NCBI GenBank assembly: GCA_032207245.1
Contig: CM063506.1
Span: 40,302,342-40,366,341, forward strand
Source of the DNA: Pardosa pseudoannulata
Taxonomy: Eukaryota > Arthropoda > Arachnida > Araneae > Lycosidae
Direction of reading: 5' to 3'
Length of the DNA stretch: 64,000 nt
Under the pieces are notes generated by a model that worked only from the letters and a program-made list of their open reading frames with translations, searched no databases and was not told where the DNA came from. The translations under genes were made by a program, and so were the position numbers. Within the stretch, counting starts at the first letter, position 1; each line of letters starts with the position of its first letter. Positions 24,345 through 37,006 of this stretch are shown in pieces.

Positions 24345-24570
24345 TTAATTACTCAGAAATCTCTGTATTCTACTTATTATTACATCCTGAGCCAATGCGA
24401 TGCAGTGGACCTTAAAAGATACTAAGTTCTGTTACAATGATACTAAGATATGTTCTGCGCTATCTATTGGCATGTGGGGGGACTCCGTTTTGTACTTTGT
24501 GTGCCTTGCAATTATAGAGCATGTTCAGAAAGATTTTCATAACCATTCCATAAATATCTGTCTCTCTTTA

Positions 24571-24749
24571 GCTGAATGATGGCCGAATGGTTAGAGCGCT
24601 TATCGTTGGTACCGGAGTTCGTGGTTTCGAATCCCACTGAAGCATGGATGTTGATAGCAGTTAGGAGCCGACTTTAAGCAGTAGGTCCCGGTCTCATTAG
24701 CCCTAGTGTTGCAAAAAGTAGACTGTAGCTCTCCAAATAAAACCAAACC
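24571..24749 (+). mobile_element. SINE-A copy 3
   Basis: A more diverged member. A box TGGCCGAATGGTTAGAGC, B box GGTTTCGAATCCCA, and the body GTAGGTCCCGGTCTCATTAG. The tail is CCAAATAAAACCAAACC. No clear target duplication. Confidence 0.9.
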
Positions 24750-24785
24750 TGTTAGACTCCATGGTTAAATCTTATCTCTTGCAGT

Positions 24786-25618
24786 CAGGGTTGGCATGAT
24801 TTAAATCAGTTGATTTTTTTTTTAAAATCATTGATTTAAATCATTTTTTTCACTTCTCTTAAAATCTACATTCGAAAGACAGGAGAATTGGGAATCAGTC
24901 AGTACAGAAATACCAATAAGTAAATAAGTGTAAATAGATAGTATGTTTTCTAAGAATTTAGGGGTTGTTATCAGAAAGTATGTAGTAGGGGTAGGTACAA
25001 TGACTAGTTATGACTAGTAGAATTTATTTTATGTAATGGGGGATAAAGAGAGTATTACAGAACTTGAAATCCAGTTTGTCTACCAAATAACAACAGCCGT
25101 CACATTATCTGCTAGAATGGAAAGACAGTTTTCTTCTTTTGGTATTGTTTATTCTAGCCTTCGTAACCAATTAGGAGTGGATACGACATCAAAACTAGTG
25201 TTTTTTATGAAACAGTTAAATCCATAATTCGTTGCTTAAAAATATTGAAATAATTGTGAATTTTTTGTTTTTTAATAAACAGTTTGAATTAAATGAATAT
25301 TTAATTTGTTCGTTAAATTTACATCTTATTTAGTTTGCACCATCCAATTACAAAATAATCAAATGTATTTAGATTAAAATTTATGTATTTAATTTTAGGT
25401 AATCAGTGTGCAGATAATACTAGATAGATCAGTTGTTACTTATAACAAACTATTCCATGTATATTGCAAAAAATATAAAAACACAACAATAATTAAAATT
25501 AGAATTCAGAAAAAAAAATCAAATAAATCTGATTTAAATCGAAAAAATATGATCTAAATCAAATAAATCTGAATTTTTTTATCTTTTTTTTTTAAATAAT
25601 AATTTTTTTCCAACCCTG
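24786..25618 (+). mobile_element. hAT element hAT-1 (833 bp), non-autonomous
   Basis: An 8-bp target duplication, CTTGCAGT, lies at 24778-24785 and 25619-25626. Ends are CAGGGTTGG and CCAACCCTG. Both subterminal regions are rich in GATTTAAATC-type palindromes. It keeps only the last part of the transposase (25036-25227). Confidence 0.93.
25036..25227 (+). pseudogene. hAT transposase C-terminal (dimerisation) remnant
   Basis: A 63-residue frame. Its middle reads Glu-Arg-Gln-Phe-Ser-Ser-Phe-Gly, then Leu-Arg-Asn-Gln-Leu-Gly-Val, then Lys-Leu-Val-Phe. This is the hATC dimerisation motif found at the end of hAT transposases. The catalytic Asp-Asp-Glu region and BED zinc finger are missing. It sits within hAT-1, whose ends and 8-bp duplication support the family call independently. 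Confidence 0.88.
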
Positions 25619-25674
25619 CTTGCAGTAGCTCTTCCCCGAAGCGTCATTCCGGGACATTCCTAATTTGTTTAAAT

Positions 25675-26487
25675 CAGGGCTTCGAACCGTAATTTTTTTT
25701 TTGTTCCGGTTTCCGTTCCGGTTCAACTAAAAAATTAATAAAAATAACGGTTTTCGGTTCAGTTCCGGTTTTCTCTCCGCCAAAAATAACTGTTTTCGTT
25801 TCAGTTCCAAATGAATAATTTCATTTTATGTATATTCTTATTTGTACTAAAAATATAATTCTATCATAAACAAAAAATGTAATTCTATCAAAATTTAGAA
25901 GATTTTATTCTTTTTTTAATTGGTACACTGTGTGAATTGATACAAACAGCAGGCCTAATGAAATACTACTATTACGAAACATTTGAATCGCCGCCATTAC
26001 CAAACACCCATTTGATGCGCAGAAGATTTGATAGATGCTTCATGCTACGTCACTTAGGGCCTCTCCTGTCTATTTACTCCTCCCTGATCTAAACAGTCTA
26101 TACAAACATCCGTGGATGATCGCATGCTGAGATGTGAAAAATAAAATATAACTCGATATTTTTCTTAAAAAATCATCTATACTTCTAGTTTAATCAACTG
26201 AATTAAATATGTCTTCTACAAGTAGTTTCATGCGAAACTGAAACAGAAAATACTAGTGAATATCAAAATAGGAAATCGAGAAGCAGTATACATGTAATGA
26301 TAATTATAAAGTTGACGTTAAATTAGAAAATATTGATAAGTTGGTAACAGTAACAAAATGACTGAAAGATATATCGAACCGAAATAAACCGATATTTTTT
26401 TTCGGTTCAGTTCCGGTTTTCGTTCCGACCAAAATAACGGTTTTTTCCGGTTTTCGGTTTTCGGTTCAGTTCCGGTTCGAAGCCCTG
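25675..26487. mobile_element. hAT-type element hAT-2 (813 bp), non-coding
   Basis: An 8-bp target duplication, GTTTAAAT, lies at 25667-25674 and 26488-26495. Perfect 15-bp inverted ends: CAGGGCTTCGAACCG and its complement. Repeated GTTCCGGTT/TTCGGTTC motifs fill both subterminal regions. No transposase remains. It starts 56 bp after hAT-1 ends. Confidence 0.92.
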
Positions 26488-27000
26488 GTTTAAATACAGT
26501 GTTTTGTTTGCTTAGCCGAGTGGGTGGCTTGTTCGTTTGCCTATCGTGGAGGTAGTATTACTTTTGTCTCATGACTGGCTCGTTGTATTTAAATTTTGTT
26601 GACCATTAAGTACGCTAATTGCTTCATTTCCTTATACTTATGTTTGATAAATTTAATGTCTGAGTTTATGTCTTATGTTAGTTATAACTAAATGGAATTT
26701 TATACTTTTAGACCGTAGTTGTTTCTGTTATCTCGAGCCATTTTTATTTTTCATTACATTTCAGTTAACATATTAGGGTTACTATCTTCCGGGAAGTAGC
26801 AAACCTGTCTCTCTTTATCATCCTATCATACGGCAATGAGTTGTAGAGAGCCTCAAATAATAACCGAGGTCTGTTTTAAAAGGTGTGTGATCTATCTAGT
26901 TGTGAGAATGAGACTCGTGCAGTGCTCTTTAGTAATTTAAATTACTGAGCATTCACAAACAGACTTTAATTTATAATCCAGAAATTACTCATTATAAAAA

Positions 27001-27480
27001 TAAACAACTAGACGATGTCATTTTTCGAGATTGCAATACTTCCTTTATTTTTTATAACTACGTTAACGGTAATTTTTTACTGTCAGGTGTAATTTGTGGC
27101 TGGGTGTCAGTTATATTCCTCTACCTACATGTTGAAGCATAGAGAAAATTGTTGTACTTCTGGGCGATCTACATTTAAAGTATGCTACCATATTGTGGCC
27201 GAGGTATGACACAGGCGACTTCCATATCATAATTATGTCAAAATTCGTCCTGATGATGTCAGAAGTCGCCAAAGAGGAGGATTTGTAGTATCAAATTCCC
27301 ATCTGTGACTTCAATATGACGCGAAAATCGCCTGTGACATATCCTGACCTTAATAGGGAAGCATCCAAAGATTTTTTAAACAAATTTTACAACGTGAGAG
27401 AGAAGAGAATTCTCCAGGGTTATGGGCCACTAAATTCTTAAAAAGAAGGAAATAAATGTATTCAATTTTTAATTGGAAAA
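27001..27480. other. Unique sequence with small inverted repeat
   Basis: GGTATGACACAGGCGA at about 27202 is matched by its near complement TCGCCTGTGACATATCC at about 27332. This makes a foldback of about 150 bp, possibly a degenerate small MITE. Nothing else seen. Confidence 0.45.
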
Positions 27481-27489
27481 AAATTTAAT

Positions 27490-28640
27490 GTAATTTTCTT
27501 TTGACGCAAATAAGGGCATTTTCCCAACATAAATTTAAAAAAAAGGTCACACATACTATCTAGAAGAAGGGCATTTTTTCCCACTGATAAACACGAAGTT
27601 AAATATTAAAAAAGTTCACACCTAGAACCCGAATATTTTTTCCACTGATTTACATGGCTTTAAATTTTAAAAAAGGTCACTATCACCACCCAGAAGCAGA
27701 ACAATTCTTCCACTGTTTAACAAAGAGTTAAAATATTATAAAGGTCACGAATACCATCCAGAAGCAGAAAAAATTTTTTCCACTGTATAACAAAGAGTGA
27801 AATTTTAAAAAAGGTCACAAATACCACCCAGAAGCAAAACAATTTTTCCCACTATTTAATAAAGAGTTAAATTTTAAAAAAAAAGTCACAAATACCACCC
27901 AGAAGCAGAACACGTTTTCCTCTGTTTAACAAAGTGTTAAATTTTAAAAATGGTCCCAAATATTACCCAGAAGCAGAATATTTTTTCCACTGTTTAACAA
28001 AGAGTTAAATTTTAAAAAAGGTCTCAAATACCACCCAGAAGCAGAACAATTTTTTCCACTGCTTAACAAAGAGTTAAATTTTAAAAAAGGTCACAAATAC
28101 CACCCAGAAGCAGAACAATTTTTTCCACTGTTTAACAAAGAGTTAAATTTTTAAAAAAGTCACAAATACCACCCAGAAGCAGAACAATTTTATCCACTCT
28201 TTAACAAAGAATTAAATTTTAAAAAGATCACGAATACCACCCAGAAGCAGAACAATTTTTTCCACTGTTTAACAAAGAGTTAAATTTTATAAAAAGTGAC
28301 GAATACCACCCAGAAGCAGAATAATTTTTTTTCACTGTTTAACAAAGAATTAAACTTTAAAAAAGGTCACAAATACCCTTCAGAAGAGAAACATTTTTTT
28401 CCACTGTTTAACAAAGAGTTAAATTATAAAAATGGTCACAAATACCACCCAGAATCAGAACAATTTTTCCACTGTTTAACAAAGAAATAAATTTTAAAAA
28501 AGGTCACGAGTACCACTCAGAAGCAGAACAATTTTTCCACTGTTTAACAAAGAGTTAACTAATAAAAAAGGTCACGTATGCCATTCAGAAGCAGAACAAT
28601 TTTTTTCAACTGATTAACAAGAAGTTATGGAAATCCGATA
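27490..28640. repeat. Minisatellite, unit about 70 bp, about 16 copies
   Basis: The unit carries GTCACAAATACCACCC, AGAAGCAGAACAA, a T run, CCACTGTTTAACAAAGAG and TTAAATTTTAAAAAAG. The first two or three copies are diverged, the middle ones nearly identical. The 64-codon frame at 28296-28490 is this repeat read as protein. Confidence 0.95.
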
Positions 28641-29195
28641 CAGCATTCAACATTACCTTATAGTGGTGCTGAGGCACCATAAAACATTCCTGAAATATTA
28701 TTGAATTAAATAACGACGATGCAGTCACTGTATCACTTACTTTCCTTCTTCCTGAGTCAAATGTCTTTAATGAATACTTTTTATTTTCCTCTGCCCGCTA
28801 TTAAATGTCACCAAGGTATTCATTCGTTAGTTTTCTTAATGAATATTTTGCAGATGACGACAGTATCATAAAGTCTGTCACAAAGCTTTTTAAAATAGTT
28901 TTTTGTTTCTCCCCTACAATTATTAGGCGTGGCTATTTTTACTCAGGATAATAAACAGGAAGTACACCGTTAAAAGACCTGATTTCAATGAGATATGTCT
29001 GTAAACAGGCTTATGTAACTGATTTTTAACCACTACATTATTTTGTATAATTTAAATGTATTTTTAATGGAAAATTTTATGATAAAAATCTTGAATTTTA
29101 TCTTGCATGATATTTTTAATAAAATTTTATTAACGTCATTCACAAACCTTTTAATTCAGAAAAACATAGTCTCATTATTATAACCTACCTACATA
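28641..29195. other. AT-rich unique sequence
   Basis: Nothing recognised. Confidence 0.45.
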
Positions 29196-29198
29196 TAT

Positions 29199-29242
<44 letters not shown>
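29196..29242. repeat. TA then (TG)n microsatellite
   Basis: Short TA tract followed by about 34 bp TG, directly before module X copy 2. Confidence 0.95.
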
Positions 29243-29247
<5 letters not shown>

Positions 29248-29656
29248 AAATGGAATTCTCGATGAGTAGTTGCAGTCAAGGACCATAAAAATGACACCGT
29301 TTTAGCTAAAGACCTGTATTAAGATAGCGTTGGAGAACGGGTTCCCACTTCATCATAGCGACAGGACAAACTGAAGGGTCAGCTAGAATGAAATTATATC
29401 TATAAGACCCTTAACATCTGAGTCAACATCTGTGGATAAATCTCTAGAAAAATCTGCTCCGACAGTGTGCATTTCCTTTTCGTTTAAGAATTTCCTAAAT
29501 TGTCCCCTAGGGAAAAATAGACTTATAATTGGTAAGACCCCTTCATTGAGGGCTTAAACTGTAGCCCTAGTGGTCAATTTAGGTTATAAAAAGGGGAATG
29601 CAAAAGAACGCGAGAATTTTTAGCCCTTGACAGATTTGAAAACCTCTGAGAATTTT
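29243..29656 (+). repeat. Dispersed module X, copy 2
   Basis: Same order of blocks as copy 1 at 4681, with several small deletions. Bounded by TG/TA microsatellite on the left and a 335-bp TA tract on the right. Confidence 0.85.
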
Positions 29657-29659
29657 CAT

Positions 29660-29998
<339 letters not shown>

Positions 29999-30458
29999 GT
30001 TTCTATAATGTATCTAATATTGCACTTTAATTATGAAAAATATTTATTAAATGTAGTGTTATTTAGAATCGAAAAAAGAAAAACTTTTTTGCTATTCGTA
30101 TATTTAATAATTATTCTATAATAATTTCTGTTATATTGAGAAAGTTATTAGCTAAAATGTTAATTTTAAGAACTATATTAATAAATACAGGCCTCTTTAG
30201 GAGCGAAAAGAGGAAAGACTTTCTATTCTTTGTATATATAGTAATTATTCTAAATACAAAAATTGGTGTAATATTCAAGTTGTAATTAGCTAAAATATTA
30301 ATTTTAAAAACTATTATAATAAATAATAATTTTAAACAACACAGGATGTAGCTTATAAAAACAGAAAAACTTCGGGGTAAGAGTTTTATTTAGTATTATT
30401 CTTGTAAGTAATAAATAATAGATAAAGCTATTCATGCTTTGAGACGATGTATCGGACA

Positions 30459-30480
30459 AAAAAAAAAAAAAAAAAAAAAA
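30459..30480. repeat. Poly-A tract
   Basis: About 22 A residues within the left part of the palindrome. Confidence 0.85.
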
Positions 30481-30585
30481 GGTAAATTTGTCTGCGACAC
30501 TCAAAAAATCATAAAATGTTTGTCCAAATCTCAAAATTAGAATTAATCGGCGATACTCAAAAATTTGCTAGAGTGTTTATACCAG

Positions 30586-31104
30586 AGGTTTTCAACCTGG
30601 GTTACGTGGAACCCTAGGTTTCCCCTGGAGACATATTTCCGCAAGTGATCACTATTTGCTAAGTTAAAAGAGCCAAACTTTTATTAAAATCTTAATTTTT
30701 ACAAAATATCGAATTCTTAAAGGCAGTTTGCCAATAAAAATAAATATAAGTAAACATTTTATAGAGAAAATAAAATCTTAAATTTCGCAAAATTCAGATG
30801 TTCCAAATACATTAATCGGGAAGTATTAAGTCATATATTAGTCAAAATTATAGACGAAGTTAGTTATTTCTACCTCTCTTCCTAAGTTTTCGAAGATGCC
30901 TAAGCATCTGGATTATCTGGGATAAAGACGAACCTTTGGGTTGTAAAATATATCCGTACAACCAAACCAAATCAAACCATTAAAAGAATTTTCTTTTTAT
31001 TAATTTTTTCAAATTACTAAAAAGAAAATTCGATTTTAAATAAGCATTATATTTATTAAATATTTTTCATAATTAAAGTGCAATATTAGATACATTATAG
31101 AGAC

Positions 31105-31186
<82 letters not shown>

Positions 31187-31239
31187 CTGTCTCCAGGGAA
31201 ACATAGGGTTCCTTATAATCAAGGTTGAAAACCTCTGGT
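30586..31239. mobile_element. Possible hAT-type element at the palindrome centre
   Basis: Ends of about 54 bp are inverted copies starting CAGAGGTTTTCAACC and continuing through GGAACCCTA and CCTGGAGACA. This resembles hAT ends of the 'CAGNGGTTCTCAACC' type. The 8-bp flanks are inverted (GTTTATAC and GTATAAAC), not direct, so no normal target duplication is visible. The interior is non-coding. Confidence 0.5.
31107..31182. repeat. (TA)n microsatellite
   Basis: 76 bp TA just inside the right inverted end. Confidence 0.97.
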
Positions 31240-31694
31240 ATAAACAATCTACAAAATTTCCGAGTACACTCTGAACATTATACAAATTATTATAACGATT
31301 ATTATGTTTAAGGATAACAGAAAATCTGTTCTCTTTTTGCTCCTAAATATTATTAAAAGTTAATTAGTATTTATTAAAACAGCTTTTTGAATTAATATTT
31401 TAGCTAATTACAACTTGAATATTGCACCAATTTTTCTATTTAGAATAATTACTACATATATGAAGAGCAGAAAATCTTTTCACTTTTCACTCCTAAAGAG
31501 GCCTGTATTTATTAATATAGTTCTTAAAATCAACATTTTAGCTAATTACTTTCTCAATATAACAGAAATTATTATAGAATAATTATTAAATATACGAATA
31601 GCAAAAAAGTTTTCCTTTTTTCGATTTTAAATAACATTATATTTATTAAATATTTTTCATAATTAAAGTGCAATATTAGATACATTATATAGAC

Positions 31695-31697
<3 letters not shown>

Positions 31698-31732
<35 letters not shown>
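31698..31732. repeat. (TA)n microsatellite
   Basis: Marks the right outer edge of the palindrome. Confidence 0.95.
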
Positions 31733-31735
<3 letters not shown>

Positions 31736-32152
31736 GCATATATATATACATAATTTAAAGTATCGTTGCTTTTGTTTAATATTCATCGAATATATTTTGA
31801 AAAACCAAAAATAACCCCATTTCTTATTAAGTTGTTTGTTTTCTTATAAAATAAAGATACAATATTTTTGTAAATTTGAGTAGGTGAAAGCTTTGGTATT
31901 CCATTTTTTTTTTGTTCTGTGATCAGGAGGTTCCTTCAAGAAAACGATGAGCTCACCAAAGTGTAAAAGTTTCAACACCCTTAGTTTATACCATCGTTAT
32001 TGTACCAAAGAGTTACAGTTCAACAACGCCAGCGCGAAACTGACCTAGAGGTGAAAGTGGTTTGAGTGACCCTCCTTCGACCCCATTGGTCAAGAGGGGT
32101 TGCTAACCTCGGAGTAGCCAAGGCAACGCTGTGCAACGAACTTTTTCGGGAG
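31733..32152. other. Unique sequence, GC-richer from 32020
   Basis: A complex, GC-richer stretch at 32020-32162 continues after the inserted element at 33141 (CCCCTCAGAGAGAGAGC). No open frame or known motif recognised. It may be older unique DNA or another element split by the insertion. Confidence 0.45.
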
Positions 32153-32162
32153 ATCTGAGGGC

Positions 32163-33130
32163 ACTAGCGTCTGGATCACACAACATCATAAATGCACAGG
32201 CTGTACAGCGAATGCGCAGTTGTTCTGGGAGCTTTAAAGATGGGAGATTTGGCGAGCGCGGGAGATAAGAAAATTAGGTTTACCGTATAAACAGGTCTTT
32301 ACAGTAGCTTTGTGTTGTTAAGATGGAAAGTGTTTTTTCTGTTAATGAGCAAAAAAAATTCCTTTTCAGGCCCAAAAATTTCTAAAAATAATACTTCGGG
32401 CTTATGACATCCCCTTCGCTTTTCGACTGTATGTTTACTATGAAAAATATCGTTGCAATACATACTATGTTCAAATATTTATGCTACAACAAACATGTGT
32501 TTTTTATATAAAATGCTGCTTGATAATAAAACAGTTTCATTAAAATACTTTTCTTGGACTAAGTTACATAATTTGCATAGTTTTCTATAATCATAATTAT
32601 AAAATAAATTTCCAGTAAAAAATCATTCTTTTAGAAATTACCAATTTTAAGACAAATTAAAATAAGACAAATTTAGAAAAATTTAATTTTGAAACAAAAA
32701 TATTTGCCACAGATTCATTTATGTGTGATTTGTAATTAAAAAGATGTTAGTGTTTACTGTAGATACTTTCATATGTCTTTTTCAGACCGATGTATTTATG
32801 TTGTGGTGATCGATACTACCGATTTTAAGACAAGAAAAATTAAAGTAATAAAACATTACAAAAAATGTCATTTTAAAACGAAATTATCTCAGGTGGCATG
32901 ATCATAAATGTACCCGCCTTTTTTTCTGACTGGTGCAATTGTGATGTTGCGATAAAAGCTAGTGTTTACCATAGCCGTTTTCACACGGGTGCATTTAAAT
33001 GCACTAGCCGGTTTCAGACCGGTGCACTTATGATGTTGTGACCACCGGATGCTAGTTCGCTAAATGTGGCAAATATTTGGCGCAATTTGAGGCCGGTGCA
33101 TTTATGATGTTGTGTTACTGAGAAGCTAGT
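32163..33130. mobile_element. 968-bp TIR element with 10-bp target duplication
   Basis: A direct repeat, ATCTGAGGGC, lies at 32153-32162 and 33131-33140. The ends are inverted over about 35 bp with a few mismatches: ACTAGCGTCTGGATCA then CACAACATCATAAATGCAC on the left, and on the right read inward ACTAGCTTCTCAGTAA then the same 19 bases. Motifs like GGTGCATTTATGATGTTGTG recur at least three more times near the right end as subterminal repeats. No protein remains. A 9-10 bp duplication suggests a Mutator-like (MULE) origin, but the superfamily is not established. Confidence 0.8.
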
Positions 33131-33140
33131 ATCTGAGGGC

Positions 33141-33529
33141 CCCCTCAGAGAGAGAGCAAGGAAGAAGGAGTGTAGAGCTTAATATCTTCTGCGGAGTTCT
33201 AACATCCTTTTCTTTATAAGACCAAGACGACATGTTGGCAAAACCTTGATCGAGTGTGGTCCCTTTGGCATGATAGCCTAAATAGAATTTTATTTCCTAT
33301 TTACACCTTTATTTATATTCAAAACAAACAAAATTCAGCAGGAGGAATTAGTTTTATTTCAATTTTGTATTTTCTCACGAATACTTCACTTATACAAGCA
33401 GCTGGCCTAGACGCTCAGTCGGTTTTCACCTTAACAGTTATCTACCTCCAATGAAAAGGAAAACTGTGTCCGAGAAAACATACAAATTCTACAAGTTATA
33501 TCTAATAATGAAGTTATAATGAATAGTTA
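33141..33529. other. Unique sequence
   Basis: A 66-codon open frame at 33254-33454 has no recognisable domain. Confidence 0.4.
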
Positions 33530-33872
33530 TAATGAATATTGTAGGCCACCGAATGAGTTAGCAAACAATCCAAACTATGAATGGAGATTCTCAGGGTTAT
33601 TTTTGATGCATATCGAAAGTGTGGAGATGCTACACTTGAATTTTCCAAAGGTATGCTGTATTTCATCTTCAGAGTAGATAATTATTGAAGAATTTAATGA
33701 TATTCTAATCTTTGAAATTCAACAAGGGCAACACTAAATGATTTAAATAGTTCTCAAAAAGGACATTTTCTTGCTTTTGCCTTCAGTTTTTGAAGGAAGA
33801 GCCCAAAGGAAGAAAAGTATTTGTTAAATATACTCACTTAATTCAAAATATTACCCTTAAAATTTAGTAAGT
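33530..33872 (+). repeat. Dispersed repeat W, copy 1
   Basis: About 340 bp matching 36656-37006 in the same orientation: GAATGAGTTAGCAAACAAT, CTTTGAAATTCAACAAGGGC, GGAAGAGCCCAAAG. No ends or target duplication identified. Confidence 0.88.
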
Positions 33873-34227
33873 CCCTAAAAGGAGCGATAGGTATTCGTGG
33901 GTTAATCATAAATATGGAGATATAGTCCAACAAAACCTATAGTGGAAGTCATTATATAAATAACGGATTTTCATATCTTCTTTGTTTGAGCACTTTTCAA
34001 CATTTATAATTCGTTCGATCCATTAACATTCCATTTCTTTCCACACAGAAGCGAGTGATGTGTAACTGTAACCGCAAATACCACAAACCGGGAGGAGTTG
34101 AATGCATAATTTCTCATTAACTAAGTATTCGAAGATTGCATTCATTTTGGATTTTCCCCACTTCCTCAATGTATAAGTATTTAAAACTTAGACAACCGTT
34201 TTAGACTACCGTAATTTTGGGTAAATA
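33873..34227. other. Unique sequence
   Basis: Nothing recognised. Confidence 0.4.
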
Positions 34228-34500
34228 AGCCTCCCTAGCGTATACGCTGCACGCATGATAATTTACTTAAAAATAATGAAAGATTATCGAATAGGCCGTT
34301 CTGGCGTATAAGCCGCACACGTGATAATTTACTTAAAAATAATGAAAATTCATCGAATGAGCTATCCTAGAGTACACGCCGCACTTGTAATACGCAGTTC
34401 CGGCGTATACTCCGCACACTTGATTATTAACATACAAATAATGAAAGTTCCTCAAATAATCCGGGCATATACGACGCTCATTTAATTGACGAAAACAAAA
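34228..34500. repeat. Short tandem array, unit about 80-90 bp, about 3.5 copies
   Basis: Diverged units carry GGCGTATAAGCCGCAC-like then TGATAATTTACTTAAAAATAATGAAA. Possibly repeated ends of a DNA transposon; family not established. Confidence 0.75.
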
Positions 34501-34525
34501 TAAAGATTCTCCGGATCATTGGTCC

Positions 34526-34699
34526 GAACGATGGCCGATTGGTTAGGGTGCTGCCCTTCGGTACCGTAGCTCGTGGGTTCGAATCCCACATTTGAATGGA
34601 TGTTCGTATTCGTTCGGAATCGGCTTTAAGCTGTAGGTCCTGGTCTCATTAGCCCTCGTGTCGCAAAAAGTAGACCGTAGCACTCCAAACCAAACCAAA
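34526..34699 (+). mobile_element. SINE-A copy 4
   Basis: A box TGGCCGATTGGTTAGGG and B box GGGTTCGAATCCCA. The tail is CCAAACCAAACCAAA. An exact 15-bp target duplication, CCGGATCATTGGTCC, lies at 34511-34525 and 34700-34714, showing target-primed insertion. Confidence 0.95.
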
Positions 34700-34714
34700 C
34701 CGGATCATTGGTCC

Positions 34715-35041
34715 TCAAAGATTTAATTCTCATTTTTTAGCAATTACTTTTGATTGCAGATGAATTCTAACTGTTTACGCGATAATTCCTTTTATCTCAT
34801 CTCTTTCGCCCATTTCTCTAAATAGTCTTCCAAAATAAGCAAGGTTATGACACCATGTCTAGCAAAATACCGGGTGATCCAAAAGTCAGGACGAACTTTA
34901 AAAATGAATAATTCGAAAACGAATGAAGATACAAAGATACGGTTTGCACCAAACGGATGAAAAAGATACCGGATTTTGTGTGGCAACGAAAGAAGAATAG
35001 TTCTGTCAGTGACGAACAGATGGCGCTATAGTGTTTATATG

Positions 35042-35042
<1 letters not shown>
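34715..35042. other. Unique sequence, possible element end
   Basis: From 34870, ACCGGGTGATCCAAAAGTCA looks like a transposon terminus, and the stretch ends at a TA tract. No partner end found, so I make no family call. Confidence 0.3.
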
Positions 35043-35101
<59 letters not shown>

Positions 35102-35132
35102 TATATATCTATATATTATATATATTATATAG

Positions 35133-35165
<33 letters not shown>

Positions 35166-35243
35166 CATATACATATATACATATATATATATATGTGTGT
35201 ATATACATATATATACATATACATTATATATATATATATACAC

Positions 35244-35280
<37 letters not shown>
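35043..35280. repeat. TA-rich complex microsatellite
   Basis: TA with TTA, CA and TG variants, left border of module X copy 3. Confidence 0.95.
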
Positions 35281-36655
<1,375 letters not shown>

Positions 36656-37006
36656 CATTCTATAATGAATTTTGTATGCCAACGAATGAGTTAGCAAACA
36701 ATGCAAACTATGAATGGAGTTTCTCAGGGTAATTTGTGATTCATAACGAAAGTGTGGATATGATGCTCTTCCAAAAGTATGCTGCGTTTTATCTTCAGAG
36801 TAGGTAACTATTGAAGAATCTAATGGTATTCTAATCTTTGAAATTCAACAAGGGCAACACTAAATGATTTGAATAGTTCTCAGAAATGACAAAAAGGACA
36901 TCTTCTTGCTCTTGCGTTTAGCTTCCGAAGGAAGAGCCCAAAGGGAAAAAAAGTATTTGTTAAATTAATTCACTTTATTCAAAAAATTACCATTAAAATT
37001 TAGTAA
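36656..37006 (+). repeat. Dispersed repeat W, copy 2
   Basis: See copy 1 at 33530. Small insertions and deletions, same orientation, about 3.1 kb apart. Confidence 0.88.

Larger units (their letters stand above)
23190..27000. repeat. Decayed tandem array, unit about 150-210 bp, interrupted by four transposons
   Basis: The landmark 'AAT-AGTTGTRRTGGACCTCAAA' (diverged) recurs at about 23335, 23533, 23687, 24397 and 26833. The block GGCGCCACAGAATTCTGG recurs at 23278 and 23490. A following block on the pattern GAGCATGCTCAG-CAGATTTTA recurs at about 23620, 23796, 24517 and 26945. Removing the four inserted elements brings the spacing of landmarks back close to multiples of the unit. Confidence 0.7.
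29998..31697. repeat. Large imperfect palindrome, about 1.7 kb
   Basis: The left arm from 29998 (ATCTAATATTGCACTTTAAT, GCTATTCGTATATTTAATAA, TACAGGCCTCTTTAGGAG, GTAATATTCAAGTTG) recurs as reverse complement from 31697 back to about 31385. A second inverted pair, 30581-30640 and 31187-31245, lies nearer the centre. Arms contain ~140-bp internal units marked by TTAGCTAAAATATTAATTTT. A further copy of the outermost piece lies at 31020-31106. TA tracts lie at both outer edges. Confidence 0.8.

Noticed and set aside
27490..28640. CRISPR-like array of regularly spaced repeats
   Set aside because: The whole unit repeats with no unique spacers, and the DNA is clearly eukaryotic; it is a minisatellite. 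The same holds for the arrays at 2.1, 9.3, 38.9 and 54.9 kb.
30947..30980. SINE-A tail (ACCAAACCAAATCAAACC)
   Set aside because: Only the simple-sequence tail matches; no SINE body upstream. Treated as coincidental.
34870..35042. Transposon terminus (ACCGGGTGATCCAAAAGTCA)
   Set aside because: Style is suggestive, but no inverted partner or target duplication could be found in the window.
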